Source: Artemisia argyi (Eukaryota; Streptophyta; Magnoliopsida; Asterales; Asteraceae). From it: a stretch of DNA of 64,000 nt. The translations under genes and the position numbers were made by a program. The stretch lies in the NCBI GenBank assembly GCA_030686995.1, contig CM060697.1:106639272-106703271 (forward strand), written 5' to 3'. A model generated the notes under the pieces. It was not told where the DNA came from and ran no database searches. It worked only from the letters and a program-made list of their open reading frames with translations. Of this stretch, positions 10,251 to 21,805 are shown in pieces (positions within the stretch are counted from its first letter, which is position 1; every line of letters starts with the position of its first letter).

Positions 10251-12343
10251 GTATTTGCAATCATGTGCAAAATTATATTTTATTTTGCTAACAAAAGGCC
10301 CATACTAAGTTTTTTAAAAAAGGCCTATACGGTTGAGCCCAAGAACATGGTTCTCCACTAAATTTGAGCGTACCACACATACACCAACTGGAGTTTATTT
10401 GTTTACTACATTTATAGGTGAAACCAATGATTTCTCTAATTCCTCTATTTCGGTATTTCCAATGATTTCTCGTTCATGTTATACAATAAGGAACTAATTG
10501 AAACACTTTTAATTTTTATTAGGACACTTCACATTATGCATTAATCAGCTGTACTTTTAATATAAACTGCTTGTATCATTCGTGTCTAATAAAAAATGAA
10601 AGTGTACCAATCACTTCCCTATACAATACCATGGCCTTCTTATCCTCAAGATCATGTAGTTTTGCATCTTAAGCCTTCTTTAAGAAAATTATTGTCCCAC
10701 AACACAAACATACTAAACTAAATAAAAGTAATACAAAATTTAATGTTATAATATAATGGATAGTTTACAAAACTTCAAGTCCTTAAACGTATAACACATG
10801 CATGAGATTTTGTTTGAACATATGAAATTAGTAATTTTTTGAAACAGTATAATACATCATACTAAAAATTTGAGAATGTACAAAACTGTTGGTTTAGGCA
10901 ACCTTAATATCGTCGACCAACAAATCTTTTTGTTAACATAAATATTCCGTCGACTAATATTCACAAAAAGTTTGATTTTCAAGTAAAAAGTAGACTTGCC
11001 TGTATTTTTTTACCAGCTTGGACAAGAATTTGTCCCAACGTATCATTGTGTTATACAAAAACACTAAAACATCCATCAACTTACAGTGTCATTATTATGT
11101 ATGGTTAGATATTTATTAACTTATACGGTATGTTCTAGAGCATTCACAATAGACTTTGATATGTTATATGAATCACCCATGGTTTATTAAGAGTTACCAG
11201 AATTCAGCATATATTAAAAGGGAAAAAATTACCCTTTCAAAGTACTTCAAGTAATTATTATATGTTACCTTAAAATCACACAATTTCTGTACAAAATACT
11301 TGTCAATGAAAAGCTAAGAACACCTACTCCGTTTTACACCAACCACCTCTTGCAAACACCAAATAAGAGAAACCCAGACATTATGGTAAGAAGTAAGGCC
11401 ATTGGCCACACCTTGTATAAAGAAGTCAGGTAAAGTTGAGAGGAAGCAAAAGTAATCTCTCAACACAACTGATTAAAGTTTCATCTCAAACATTCAACTG
11501 GACTGCAATCATTCTTCCCCAAAAAAAAAAAAAAAATCTTTACCTGATAGAGAAGAAGCACGCATGGTTGCTGTTCCTAAAAAATAGTGATTCTCCAATA
11601 CAAAGTCTATTCGTTTTATGGACCTGAAAAATAAGAAATTATGAAACTGATGTTATGTATGGAGTCACATACATAATGAGTTATTCATGCCAAGGAAGCC
11701 ACTCGCCCTTTAATTGATTGTGAATAAATCTTATGGTAAAGGAAAATTATTGTTTTTATCGATGTTGTGAAGTGGGAAACATAAGTGTCTAGAAAATGGT
11801 CCTCTAGAGTTTCTTCTATGACACACACACAGCAACTAATTTTGGATAACTATCCCTCTGTAAAATACAAAATGTACCTTTAACTTATGTTCAGTAAAAT
11901 AGTATTCACTTATGATAGATACCCAGTTTAGTACATACATTAGCTTTTGCAGAATCGCACGGAAAATTATAGCTTCAAAGGAAATAGATCAAACGGGTTG
12001 AAGGCGACCGAAATTAATAAAACTCTATAAATTTAGTTATTAGTAAACGTTGAAACTACAATTTTGAGTAGCCCCAAACACCCCTTAAATCGACCCAAGT
12101 ACCCAGAAAAATTGCAGTTCTGCGGGCATACAAAAACACCTAATAAAATGACCAAAAACACCCTTTTAAACTTAACTTTTGCAACAGCCCCAAAAATTCA
12201 TTAAAACCACTCAAACACCATTAAAACCACCCAAGCACCCTAGAAACTGCAAATCATCATAATCAGATATTGGACACGATAAATTCATGACCAAACAACA
12301 TGTTGGTACATGGACGAAATACAACCAAAAGCTAGCAAAATAC
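10251..12343. other. Helitron interior without recognisable gene
   Basis: AT-rich sequence. I see short homopolymer and simple repeats (A16 at 11521-11537) but no conserved frame. A one-sided fold-back relic near 10,560-10,625 could not be delimited. Confidence 0.5.
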
Positions 12344-12845
12344 CTCAAATGCCCATGGAGGATTAGCAAACAAAGACAACTCGGCAGGTTGGTCGATATC
12401 ATCGTTTTTTGGGAGAAACATAACAATTCTTGGTGCTATTTCTTTTGCCACATTGAATAGAAATTGCCTGCATATAAGCACATATATTTAGCATAAACCC
12501 CAACAGATATTAAAGTAAACAACCTAAAGTGCAATCATTTAGGTTAAGAAACCAAACCCGTCAAGTGGCTTGAGCATAGTATTGATGTCAAAGTTTCTTG
12601 CTTTAGTATATTCAGGTCCTCACATGGTGGAGAAAAAAAGACCGCATCTGCCTGCAGGTAATATACAATGTATTAAATAAGAAAATGCAGCATAATCTTG
12701 CATCCATCAAACATAAGTGCAATAAATTAAATACCTTCAACTTTTGGGCAAGAATGAAACAGTAGTTGACTCCATAAACGGAGCATTAGGTTATGCGTAC
12801 TCAATCTTCTTTGGGTCAATATCAATTGCAATAATGTGAGTGCTT
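12344..12845 (-). pseudogene. TGS1: Trimethylguanosine synthase (TGS1)-like gene fragment, three exons
   Basis: Three minus-strand exons separated by introns with GT-AG borders: 12845-12735, 12651-12558 and 12467-12344. The first encodes IAIDIDPKKIEYA, the S-adenosylmethionine-binding motif of the TGS1 methyltransferase, then loses frame. The second encodes ADAVFFSPP, the active-site loop (SPPWGGP in the family), and is frameshifted right after it. The third encodes RIVMFLPKNDD and surrounding residues of the C-terminal half. TGS1 hypermethylates the cap of snRNAs and snoRNAs. Only an internal part of the catalytic domain is here, with stops, and retained introns show capture from genomic DNA rather than retroposition. 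Confidence 0.8.
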
Positions 12846-14066
12846 CTGGAGGTTATATACAAATGTCACAATTCAGGAATGGGTAAAAAGCGTTATAGAG
12901 GAACGGAATTCTAAATAATATAGTTGAGAAAAAAAACATCACAAACGATAATGATATCTACAACATGCTCATACTTTTAATTTGGTATGTGTGCCTAATT
13001 AATTTGGTCTCATAATCTACTAAATGCTTAACGATACGATATAACACACCTAAATCATCAATGAAACAACATAAACATAAACCCGAATCTCAATTACCTT
13101 AAAAATGACAAAAACATAAACCAACATCTAAATTAACCAAAAAAAAAACCACAAAAACATAAACCCCCATCTCAATTACCTAAGAAAACACAAACCCTAA
13201 ATCTATTATCCAACTTGCTTATATAAATTGAAAAATACCTTTGATTAACAAAGATCACCTTTTCCCATTGTGATCGCATTTAAGCAAACATAAAACGGGA
13301 TTTTAGATCACCATGTGTTTACGATTGGTAGTGGCTGGGTTTTCGGGTCGCAATTTTTTTCCCTGGTGACATGATTGGGGGAGGTCGGGTATTTTGATAG
13401 GTAGAAGATAGGTTTCGAATTTTTTACATTGAGGTCCTTGCAGTTTTAAATTTCATGCCCGCTTTTTGAAGTTTGTTTCTTTACACTTTTGACACCCTAT
13501 GTTTTTTTGTGTATTTTTTCCTGCTACACGTTTTTATTCAATTTTGACTTTTAATTAACCAATCACGTCGCTTGATTTCGCTTACGTGGCAAAATCAAGC
13601 TTTCCTATTAGCCCAATTTTTTTTCAATTAGAAAGGTTTTAAAAAAACACTCTAAAATGATGTAATTCTTTTATTATATAAAAGATATTTAATTCTTTAC
13701 TAGCTTAAATATATGACCCTGTAGCTCCCTATCACTCTATGGTTCATGGTAGTTTTACTAATGTGTTTTGGCTATGCATATTATTGTATAGATGGGTAGT
13801 GTAATGCATGTAAATCATCAATGTAGTTGACCTTTTTTTTGCAAGTCTAAGTTGCGAGTTGTGTTTATATCGACAGGCGATGAGTAGAACTGCAATTGAT
13901 GTTGCAAAGTTGGCAGACACTGCTCGTGAGGAACTTCCTAGTACAATGGCTTCTATTAGGCTTTCTAGAATGGAAATCAGTGATCTTACCCTTGAGCTTA
14001 GTGACTTGAGGTTACTAATTAAACCTTTATGTTTAAAATTTTTATTTCACTTTTGGTTGTCACATT

Positions 14067-17000
14067 TTATTGGGCCGTCTCTTTTTGCATTTACACGTGA
14101 TGGTCTTGGCAAATTATAACGTGACGTTGTCACGAACCCTTTAGAAAATATTCTGGCGCGTCACGTGTAATTGATTTATCCACCTCTTTGTTAAGTCATG
14201 ACGCCGTCACTAGCAACATGTGGCGCCGTCAAGTACAATTTTCAGCATGATTTTGAGACTGTGTCGTTTTCTTCACTTTTTTGCTTCAAAAACGTCGAAA
14301 ATGCCTCATTTTGTAAAATTCCTCTTAAAAGTACCTAAAATGACAAAAGGAACGATTTAGGGCAATATTTGATCAAATAATCTCGACTTTGACCTTAAAT
14401 GACCCCCAAAAGTGGTATACTTTTCACTTCATCAGAAAACTTTTGTAAAAACAATTGTCTTAAAACTAAATAATAAGCTGTAAAAAGGAGCTAAATGCAA
14501 ACAGTTTGCTTAAGGCTTTAAAAGGAAATAACAAAACTAGAAAGTCAATCTTAAAAGGCTCAAAACTTAAAGCACGAGGTCTGAATAAGCTATGGGCTAC
14601 AAAAGGCAAATAGAATAAGCATACATAATCCTAAACAAGGTATCTCAATAATCAGCAGATACCAAAAACACACAACTAAGCAACATGAGCAAATCCAATC
14701 AAACTACCACTCAGCAAAAATACCTTAAAGAAGCCAATTAACAGCCAAGAATAAAGCAAACAAACAAGCATCAAAATGAAGAATAAGCACATATATGTTA
14801 AATCTATACTATCAACTATCTAATAAACCAATAAGCTACCTGTAACTAGCACTACATAAGCAGAAAACTAACCTAGAATATGCTGATGCAAAACAACGGA
14901 ATCGGGTGCAGGGTAGTGCAAACAGGCCTAAAGAGGGCATAATAAGCTAAGCTCATAAGTATGAAAATCCAATTTAAGCATAGAATCATCAAGTTAGTAA
15001 AACAAACAACTTATAAAACCAAATCACAGAATCTGAGCTTATCTAACAAGTGAGAAATGATCTAATGAAAAAGGCTTGTAGGACAGTTATGAAGCAAGGG
15101 AGATATAGGCCTAAGAGGGAGCTTTTGAGCTTATGTTTAAACTAACAAACTAAATCCAAATTGCAAAAAACTAAGTTGAATATTGAAAACAAGCTTCCAA
15201 ATTATCTAGAAAACAATTCTTTAGAAATTTTTGAAAAGATTTGCACACTAAAAATTTGATCCAAAATCCTATATGAGATGCTGATTCATTTTATAGGTGA
15301 AAGTTGGTTCAAATGAGATTGTAACCAAATGAGGTCCTAATACCGGATAACATACAACTCTAATATCCTATTTGGAGCATATTTAAACACCTAAAATGAC
15401 CTTAAACTAAATCACTCTAATAAAGTCCTATCTAAGCTGATCTAAACTTTCAAATAAAAACCACTGATTCAAATCTTATAAAACTACATGAAACTAATTA
15501 AACTCAACTACAAACTAATCCTAATAGCAGATTAAGACTAATTAAAACTCAAATTCCAACCTATACAACAGTTGACCACAAAAGTCAGCAATTACCAAAC
15601 ACCCCTTACAACTAACTATAACACTACCAAATGCAAATATAAGCAAACAAACTGATAATCCAATGATACTAACAGATTTAATATCAATCTATGAAGCTAA
15701 TTCAACCATAAAATGTAACAGTAAACACCATGAACTAAGAAATGTAGATCTAATATAGATGAAGCAGTAAATGAACATACTCATGAAATAAGCTAAGATA
15801 ACTAAACAACTATAGATGAACATATAAGCAGAATGAACAAGCAAATAAGCAGAAATAACAAGCAATACAGATTAACACTAATAAGCAGAATTAAAGAGCA
15901 ATTCAGATTGAAGATTTAAAGAGTAAACTTATAAATCAATCCCTCAGCTGAACAGAGGGTACATTTGATTAAAGCCTATCTTTGAATAGGCTTAACTACA
16001 CCAGAAAGCATGATTCCAACACTAGAATCACCAGAATCATCACCATGAAATATCATTGACTTTTGTTGACCAGTAAGCACATTAACAATTTAAAGCAAAA
16101 ATTGTTAAACAACACTCACCACAAGCAATGATTGAACTTGGATGAGCTTAAGAAAACAGTAATTAAAAGCTTAAAACAGATTGAGAACAATAATTTGCTG
16201 AGAAATTAAATGACAAAGAAATTAAGTGCAAACTAAAAATTTTATTAAAACTTTGAATGATTACAATAAGGAATCTTGAATAAGTAACAATAAGCTAGAA
16301 ACGTTTATTAAAGCTAAAAGTTTACACTAAAATAAGCTACACTAACCTACGCCTACCCCTAGAACTAACAACTTTCAATTGAGGTGAGAAGGGGCTTTTT
16401 TATAGCTGACGTGAGGATTTTCTAAGGGTTTTTGAGAAGCTTCAGGAACTCTATTATCAGCCCTTGATCAAAATTGATTCCTAATCATAGATTCACAGCC
16501 CTTGGATTTGCCTCATGAGGTGTCACAGCCAATCAAATGGCTTCATTCTTCCAGCTTGGCAATCTAAGCGTGTACACCTTCTCTGTCCTTGTTAGAAGGA
16601 TCCAATGATGATAGAATGATGTGTTTACTCCAATACGGCTCTGCCAAGTGTCCACATGGTCTGACTAAGCATGAATATTCTCTTTGTTACGCTCCAAACA
16701 TGTGGGAAAATCTTCTAGAACATTTAATTGATGGTTAATTGGATTAATCGCGAGTTAATTTGAGTTGGTAATTTTCTAGGGTTCATGAGGTGTAAGGTTG
16801 GTGATGTACGGGGTATAAATTGGGGGAGGGAAAATATTTTTTTATTGTTTTTTCGTTTTTACTGATGGTTTGACCGAAGGAATTGGTAAGTTTGACCAGA
16901 GGATGGTGGGCTAGGGGTTTGGGCTTTGGTTTAGTAATAGAGTTGGGCTTTTGCAATTTCAGCTTTTAGTGATAGAAATAGATAAGGACCAATTATGTAA

Positions 17001-17460
17001 AAACTGAAATTTCAAGGGTAAATTCTGCCACTCTTTCAAACTTTTATCTAAGGGCCATTGTTGTTCATCTTTGATTTCTTGAGGACCAATGCTGTCACAT
17101 CTTTGTCTTTTTCTCTAAAAATCTCTTCAAAGGGCTAGTTTTGACAATTGATGAAACTTCAGGGACTGAAAATGAACATCTCTTCAAACTTCATCCAAGG
17201 ACTATTCTTGAATCTTTAAACTTTTCCAAGGATTTTTGAGCATTTCTTTGACTTTCTGGACCACAACTTTGACTTTTTGACTTCTTTCCACTCTCGTGCT
17301 CTTTTTTGCTGGATTTCGTTTGATTTTTGTCTTTTTATGAAATATCCGTACCTGCACATTCACAATCACAAAAACACACTTTCTTTGGCAATTTGGGTTA
17401 GTTTTTGGATTATTTAGTCTTATTTTAGTAAAGAAAAGGTGAGTGAATAAACACTCACCA
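14067..17460 (-). repeat. Decayed large repeat, related in inverted orientation to 52.07-54.2 kb
   Basis: The right edge reads inward as TGGTGAGTG with an adjacent small hairpin, and the first about 80 bp match 52,070-52,140 on the other strand. Another matching block is the stretch around CCTCAGCTGAACAGAGGG (15,930-16,040), against CTCTGTTTAGCTGAGGG near 53,610. A TATA-like CTATAAAAAAGCC near 16,400 (minus strand) corresponds to CTATAAATAGAGG near 53,060. This looks like a long LTR or LTR fragment of a retrotransposon. The left end abuts the broken end of duplication copy A. No coding frame is supported. Confidence 0.5.
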
Positions 17461-18020
17461 GTATGCAAAGATGTAGTTTCCTACAAGTAGTAAAAGCATG
17501 TGTAAGTGTATACTTTCTTTAGTATTTTGTGAAGTTATTATGTGTGGATCTATTCGATCAAAAATGAAGCTATTCAAATTACTAATGACAATGGCGCAGG
17601 TTTGTGCACATTGGATAATGGGCAATCCTCATAATTACAATGCATAAGTTCCGGTGCGGCTCAAATGGGTCGGGTGTTATTATGAACTAAAGATGGTTCT
17701 TATCTTTCCTTTAATTTTTTTGTTATATACTATGTATAAAAAGACATTTAAGGCATGTTTGGGTGTACTACTTAAAGTTTAATCAAATCAATTGCTCTCT
17801 GTATAATTACTTAATGTGATAAAAGGTTGTTGGTCCTTGATTCATGATTCCTGTACATTAGATTTTGCATTCCAATACTCTATTTAAAGTACTATGACTT
17901 AACTTTTAAGATCATTTTGCAATCTTATGTACTAACTATAAACAAATTTGCAAATTTTACAAGAGTAATTTATCACTGGAGCTGACGTTTCTTAACTTTC
18001 ATGGTTGATTGTTTGTTATC
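17461..18020. other. Intergenic; no feature supported
   Basis: AT-rich sequence between the large repeat and the repeat array. It shows no similarity to intron 3 of copy B and no long frame. Confidence 0.5.
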
Positions 18021-18331
18021 ATATTTAGGTGTTCACGGAATGAACATTGACTACTCAAGTGCTTGACGTTGGCCACAAAACTTTACTCTCCAAGACTATC
18101 TACAAGTTGGAGAAGACGATATATGCGTGTTTATTTTCTTAATAGTTACAAACCAAATTGTTTGTCATATCATTGACTTATTACTTATTATTCCCTTCAA
18201 AAAATAATGACACATATTTACGTTCGTTGTTGTTTGTTACTTTATTCACACATTTAACTCCTTAATGAATAATTTATTTGAAAATCCCCGTGATTCCACG
18301 GGTCTATAAGATAGTACTACATATAATGGAA

Positions 18332-18502
18332 GGGAGGTGATTTGCACACTATATAAAGTGATTGTGACACTCTAATTTATTGTGTTTAGACATTTATACC
18401 CTCACAATTACCTTACACTTTCACCCATGTGAGGGTATAAATGTCCAAACACAATAAATTAGAGTGTCCCAATCATTTAGTGGAGTGTGCAAATCATCTC
18501 CC
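18332..18502. mobile_element. Fold-back MITE (MULE-like) inside the array unit
   Basis: A 171-bp near-palindrome whose ends read GGGAGGTGATTTGCACACT inward. It is flanked by 9-bp direct repeats ATAATGGAA (18323-18331) and ACAATGGAA (18503-18511). The long inverted repeat and 9-bp duplication point to a MULE-type non-autonomous element. Copies lie in unit 3 (near 22,108-22,275) and, minus the left arm, in unit 2. Confidence 0.7.
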
Positions 18503-18950
18503 ACAATGGAAGGATCACTCTCTCTCCATTAAATCCTAGAACTTAAAATTAAGGAACACAACATTAAAAGCTATAACTTCAAATGCAAGGATATGTAATA
18601 TGAGAAAAATATCATTTTCCTTTTAATTAATCAAAAGTCTTAACTACATTTAATGTAACATGGTCTATAACAAATTACTATGCCATTAATAAAGAACGAC
18701 TAAAATGCTCTACTAATTCAAATAAAAACTAATGATAGTTGATTTTTTTAGAATAATATTTGTGTTTTATCTAATACTACATATAACGGAGGGATCTCTC
18801 TCTCTATTAAATCCTAGGAAATGTTTGGTAGGGTGAAATTCAGAGAAATGAAATGAAGCGCAGAAATCAAATTCACATAAATGAATTCCACATAAATTCA
18901 GTAAAAATTCTAGTGTTTGGTAACACCAGAGAATTGACTTAAGAAATCAG

Positions 18951-18958
<8 letters not shown>

Positions 18959-19012
<54 letters not shown>

Positions 19013-19028
19013 CATCATCATCATCATC
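18959..19028. repeat. (TTA)n(TCA)n compound microsatellite
   Basis: About 17 TTA units followed by six TCA units separate array units 1 and 2. The same ordered compound recurs at the other unit junctions. Confidence 0.95.
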
Positions 19029-19895
19029 ATATTTAGGTGTTCAAGAAATGAACATTGACTACTCAAGTGCTTGACGTTGGCCACACAACTTTACTCTCCA
19101 AGACTATCTACAAGTTGGAGAAGTCGATATATGCGTGTTTATTTTCTTAATAATTACAAACCAAATTGTTTGTCATATCATTGACTTATTATTCCTTTCA
19201 AAAAATAATGACACATGTTTATATTCGTTGTTGTTTGTTACTTTATTCACACATGTAACTCCTTAATGAATAATTTCTTTGAAAATCCCCGTGATTCCAC
19301 GGGTCTATAAGATAGTACTACATATAATGGAATTTATACCCTCACAATTACCTTATACTTTCACCCATGTGAGGGTATAAATGTCCAAACAAAATAAATT
19401 GGAGTGTCCCAATCATTTAGCGGAGTGTGCAAATCATCTCCTATAATGGAAGGATCACTCTCTCTCCATTAAATCCTAGAACTTAAAATTAAGGAACACA
19501 ACATTAAAAGCTATAACTTCAAATGCAAGGATATGTAATATGAGAAAAATATCATTTTCCTTTTAATTAATCAAAAGTCTTAACTATATTTAATGTAACA
19601 TGGTCTATAACAAATTACTATGCCATTAATAAAGAACGACTAAAATGCTCTACTAATTCAAATAAAAACTAATGATAGTTGATTTTTTTAGAATAATATT
19701 TGTGTTTTATCTAATACTACATATAACGGAGAGATCTCTCTCTCTATTAAATCCTAGGAAATGTTTGGTAAGTTGAAATTCAGAGAAATGAAATGAAGCG
19801 CAGAAATCAAATTCACATAAATGAATTCCACATAAATTCAGTGAAAATTCTAGTGTTTGATAACACCAGAGAATTGACTTAAGAAATCAGTAAAA

Positions 19896-19925
19896 AATTA
19901 TTATTATTATTATTATTATTATTAT
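19896..19925. repeat. (ATT)n microsatellite abutting the 3' end of the RT fragment
   Basis: About nine or ten ATT units at the plus-strand left border of the reverse-transcriptase insertion. Read on the minus strand this is a (TAA)n tail after the RT stop codon and a 31-nt 3' stretch. Confidence 0.9.
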
Positions 19926-21707
19926 AAAACGTCACTTTTCATTGAAAACTTTGAACTTACAGGAAATTGGAGGGGAGTCTAGACACAATCTGCGCTCCCA
20001 CTCCTTTTTGAATACAGAAACTAACTCGATGAAAAATAAATACCCCACTCTTAATATTATTAGAGTGGCTGCTGGCAAGAGACGTGATACGAGAAAGTGT
20101 ATTCAAAGCTTCCAACTCGAGTTCCCCAAACGTGGAAAAAGCAAAAGGGACGAACTTGTATCCATTGTCTTCACACTTGGACGCATACTTCTTCCTTTTC
20201 TTTTCCACTGCATTACTCAGAGCAACCCCAGGGGCCCATGACGTCACCCCAGTCCCAGCAAACGGAGAGACCCCTGTCACGTCCAGACACACATCCTTAC
20301 CCTGGAGCCAATTGAATAATAGCACATCTGCAGGACGTAGTTCTCTCCCTTCCTCTGAAAGAAATCCCATCGGAGCCTCTTTACGCACCATAACCCCTGC
20401 CTTGGAGCATATATCAACAAGGATATCACGCACCATATTGTGCCTGAACTTAACCCCCACCTCGCTAGAGCAGTGGACCGCGTGATCCCCCCATTGGTCC
20501 ATGCGGTGTACATTGCAACTCGGGCATAGGCTACCTTCAGAGAACATAGGGACCGAGAGCCTATAGCATAACACGGACCGAAATTGGCGAGGATTCATCC
20601 TCTGTCCTAAACCGTCGATAGGGATGGCGAAAAGGAAGTCTTGTGCATGTGGGGCGCGAATACTGCTGAGGATAGCCACTTGTCTTGGGCTTAACGAGTA
20701 CTTGGAAACAAGGTCTTTCTCAATGACACCGAAATAACACTTTGCCAATGTTTTCATCGTTTGGGGGGTAGAAGCGCCCCCGGTGGCATTGAGGAAGTCG
20801 GTGTTGCAAGTAGCGTTGAATGTATCCAAAGCATGCTGGAATGACGGGCCATGTGAAACAATACCGGATTTGGCAAGTATCTTTTCCTGTAGGTCGCTCG
20901 TTTGCCAACGAGAAGCAAGAAAAGCATATTGGATGATATCTCCCGCTGAAAGGATGCCAAGGCCACCGAGCTTTATTGGAAGAGTGGCAAGCCGCCACTG
21001 CCAATCACCAAACCCTGGCCCTGAGGTAGTAACAATCTTCTCCAGGGAGGCACGTAACGCCTGGTCGAAATGAGCTTGAGCCTCTGATAAGTACAAGGGG
21101 GAGCATGTTCTCAAAGCATAAGATAGTTTTGAAACTCCTGCACAGTTACGCAAGAGGAGCAGTTCACATTGAGGATCATTTAGCTTGCTAATAGCCTCCA
21201 TTAAAGATATGGTTTTAGAAACCCTTTTGGAAACCAAAACCCGGCAAAAACTGTCCTCCAAGCTGACAGCACCCCCCAGAAGTTTGACGCCATGGAGCGG
21301 TCGAGAAATATTCATGGGGAACACACCATCCGCTCTGCTCCTAGGGTCCTCCATAGGCCAAAAGAGTTCAGTCTTATCAACATTCAAGAACAAACCACGA
21401 GCCGGGCCCTCTGTCCTGATGATGTCAAACGCCTTAGCAACCGTGAGAGTGTCTCCAACAATAGTGCCATCATCAAGGTACCAAGCCTGAAGGGCAAGCT
21501 CACAAGAGCGATTAATAGTATGAACCAAAGGGTGCAAAGATAGGGCGAACAACAAAGGGCCCAACGGATCCCCCTGTTGAACCCCCTGACATGACCGAAG
21601 GATAGAGTTATCATAATAAAGCCTGGCAGGGCGTGCATAACAAAACTCAACCCAAGGGGCTATGGATGGGCATCGCGCTCTAGTTTCCTGCAGTAAGACA
21701 CGAAATA

Positions 21708-21708
<1 letters not shown>
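19926..21708 (-). pseudogene. 5'-truncated non-LTR-type reverse transcriptase with zinc-finger/endonuclease-like C-terminus
   Basis: One uninterrupted minus-strand frame runs from the microsatellite edge (about 21,706) to a stop at 19957-19959, roughly 580 codons (first Met at 21,564). It starts in the palm: QQGDPLGPLLF (motif B) then YLDDGT (catalytic YxDD, about 21,470), and a thumb-like region. The C-terminal part has CPSC...GDHAVHC (zinc-binding, about 20,470-20,530), then RHNMVRD, LRPADVLL and CLDVTGVSP. That order recalls the restriction-like endonuclease of R2/CRE-clade non-LTR elements. Fingers and the first palm motifs are missing, so it is not active. Its GC content is much higher than its neighbours, and the lack of any stop suggests a recent insertion. 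The family is common in plants but the endonuclease reading is inference. Confidence 0.72.

Positions 21709-21803
<95 letters not shown>
21709..21803. repeat. (ATT)n(ATC)n microsatellite abutting the 5' side of the RT fragment
   Basis: About 20 ATT units then about 12 ATC units. The microsatellite continues on both sides of the RT insertion, showing that the element landed inside the tract. Confidence 0.95.

Positions 21804-21805
<2 letters not shown>

Larger units (their letters stand above)
9558..13685 (-). mobile_element. Non-autonomous Helitron carrying TGS1 gene fragments
   Basis: The empty site in copy B (TTAAATA|TATCATAGG on the minus strand, near 31,056) delimits a 4,128-bp insertion in copy A with no target duplication. 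It sits between an A and a T. On the minus strand it starts TCTTTTATATAATAAAAG and ends in a short GC-rich hairpin (9569-9585, CCCCGTGTGTGCACGAG) followed by 11 nt ending AACTA. A 5' TC, an A/T insertion site, a terminal hairpin about 11 nt from the end and no TSD are the Helitron hallmarks. The 3' end lacks a perfect CTRR. No Rep/helicase frame is visible, so it is non-autonomous. Inside lie a Tourist MITE (9876-10247) and three exons of a TGS1-like gene (12344-12845). Confidence 0.82.
2759..14010 (+). pseudogene. DUF948-like plastid membrane protein gene, copy A: Copia in exon 1, exons 4-5 lost
   Basis: Exon 1 starts at ATG 2759 and is cut at 3021 by the Copia element. It resumes at 8005 and ends at 8077. 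Exon 2 is 8427-8477 and exon 3 is 13877-14010, both with the same lengths and splice borders as copy B. Intron 2 is inflated from about 1.25 kb to 5.4 kb by the Helitron. The sequence diverges from copy B soon after exon 3. I found nothing resembling exons 4 and 5 before copy B begins. A hybrid transcript ending in the retrotransposon is possible, but no full product can be made. Confidence 0.88.
1..14066 (+). repeat. Segmental duplication, copy A (decayed)
   Basis: Base 1 corresponds to base 26,275 and the two stretches stay near-identical by eye through both genes and their introns. Copy A is longer only because it carries a Tourist MITE (1837-2065), a Copia element (3022-7999) and a Helitron (9558-13685). 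Homology to copy B ends in intron 3 near 14,066, where copy B continues into exons 4-5. The left edge of the duplication lies at or beyond the window start. Both genes in this copy are broken. Confidence 0.93.

Noticed and set aside
20084..20485. Plus-strand frames opposite the reverse transcriptase
   Set aside because: They are antisense shadows of the minus-strand RT frame; the RT frame has recognisable motifs, these do not.
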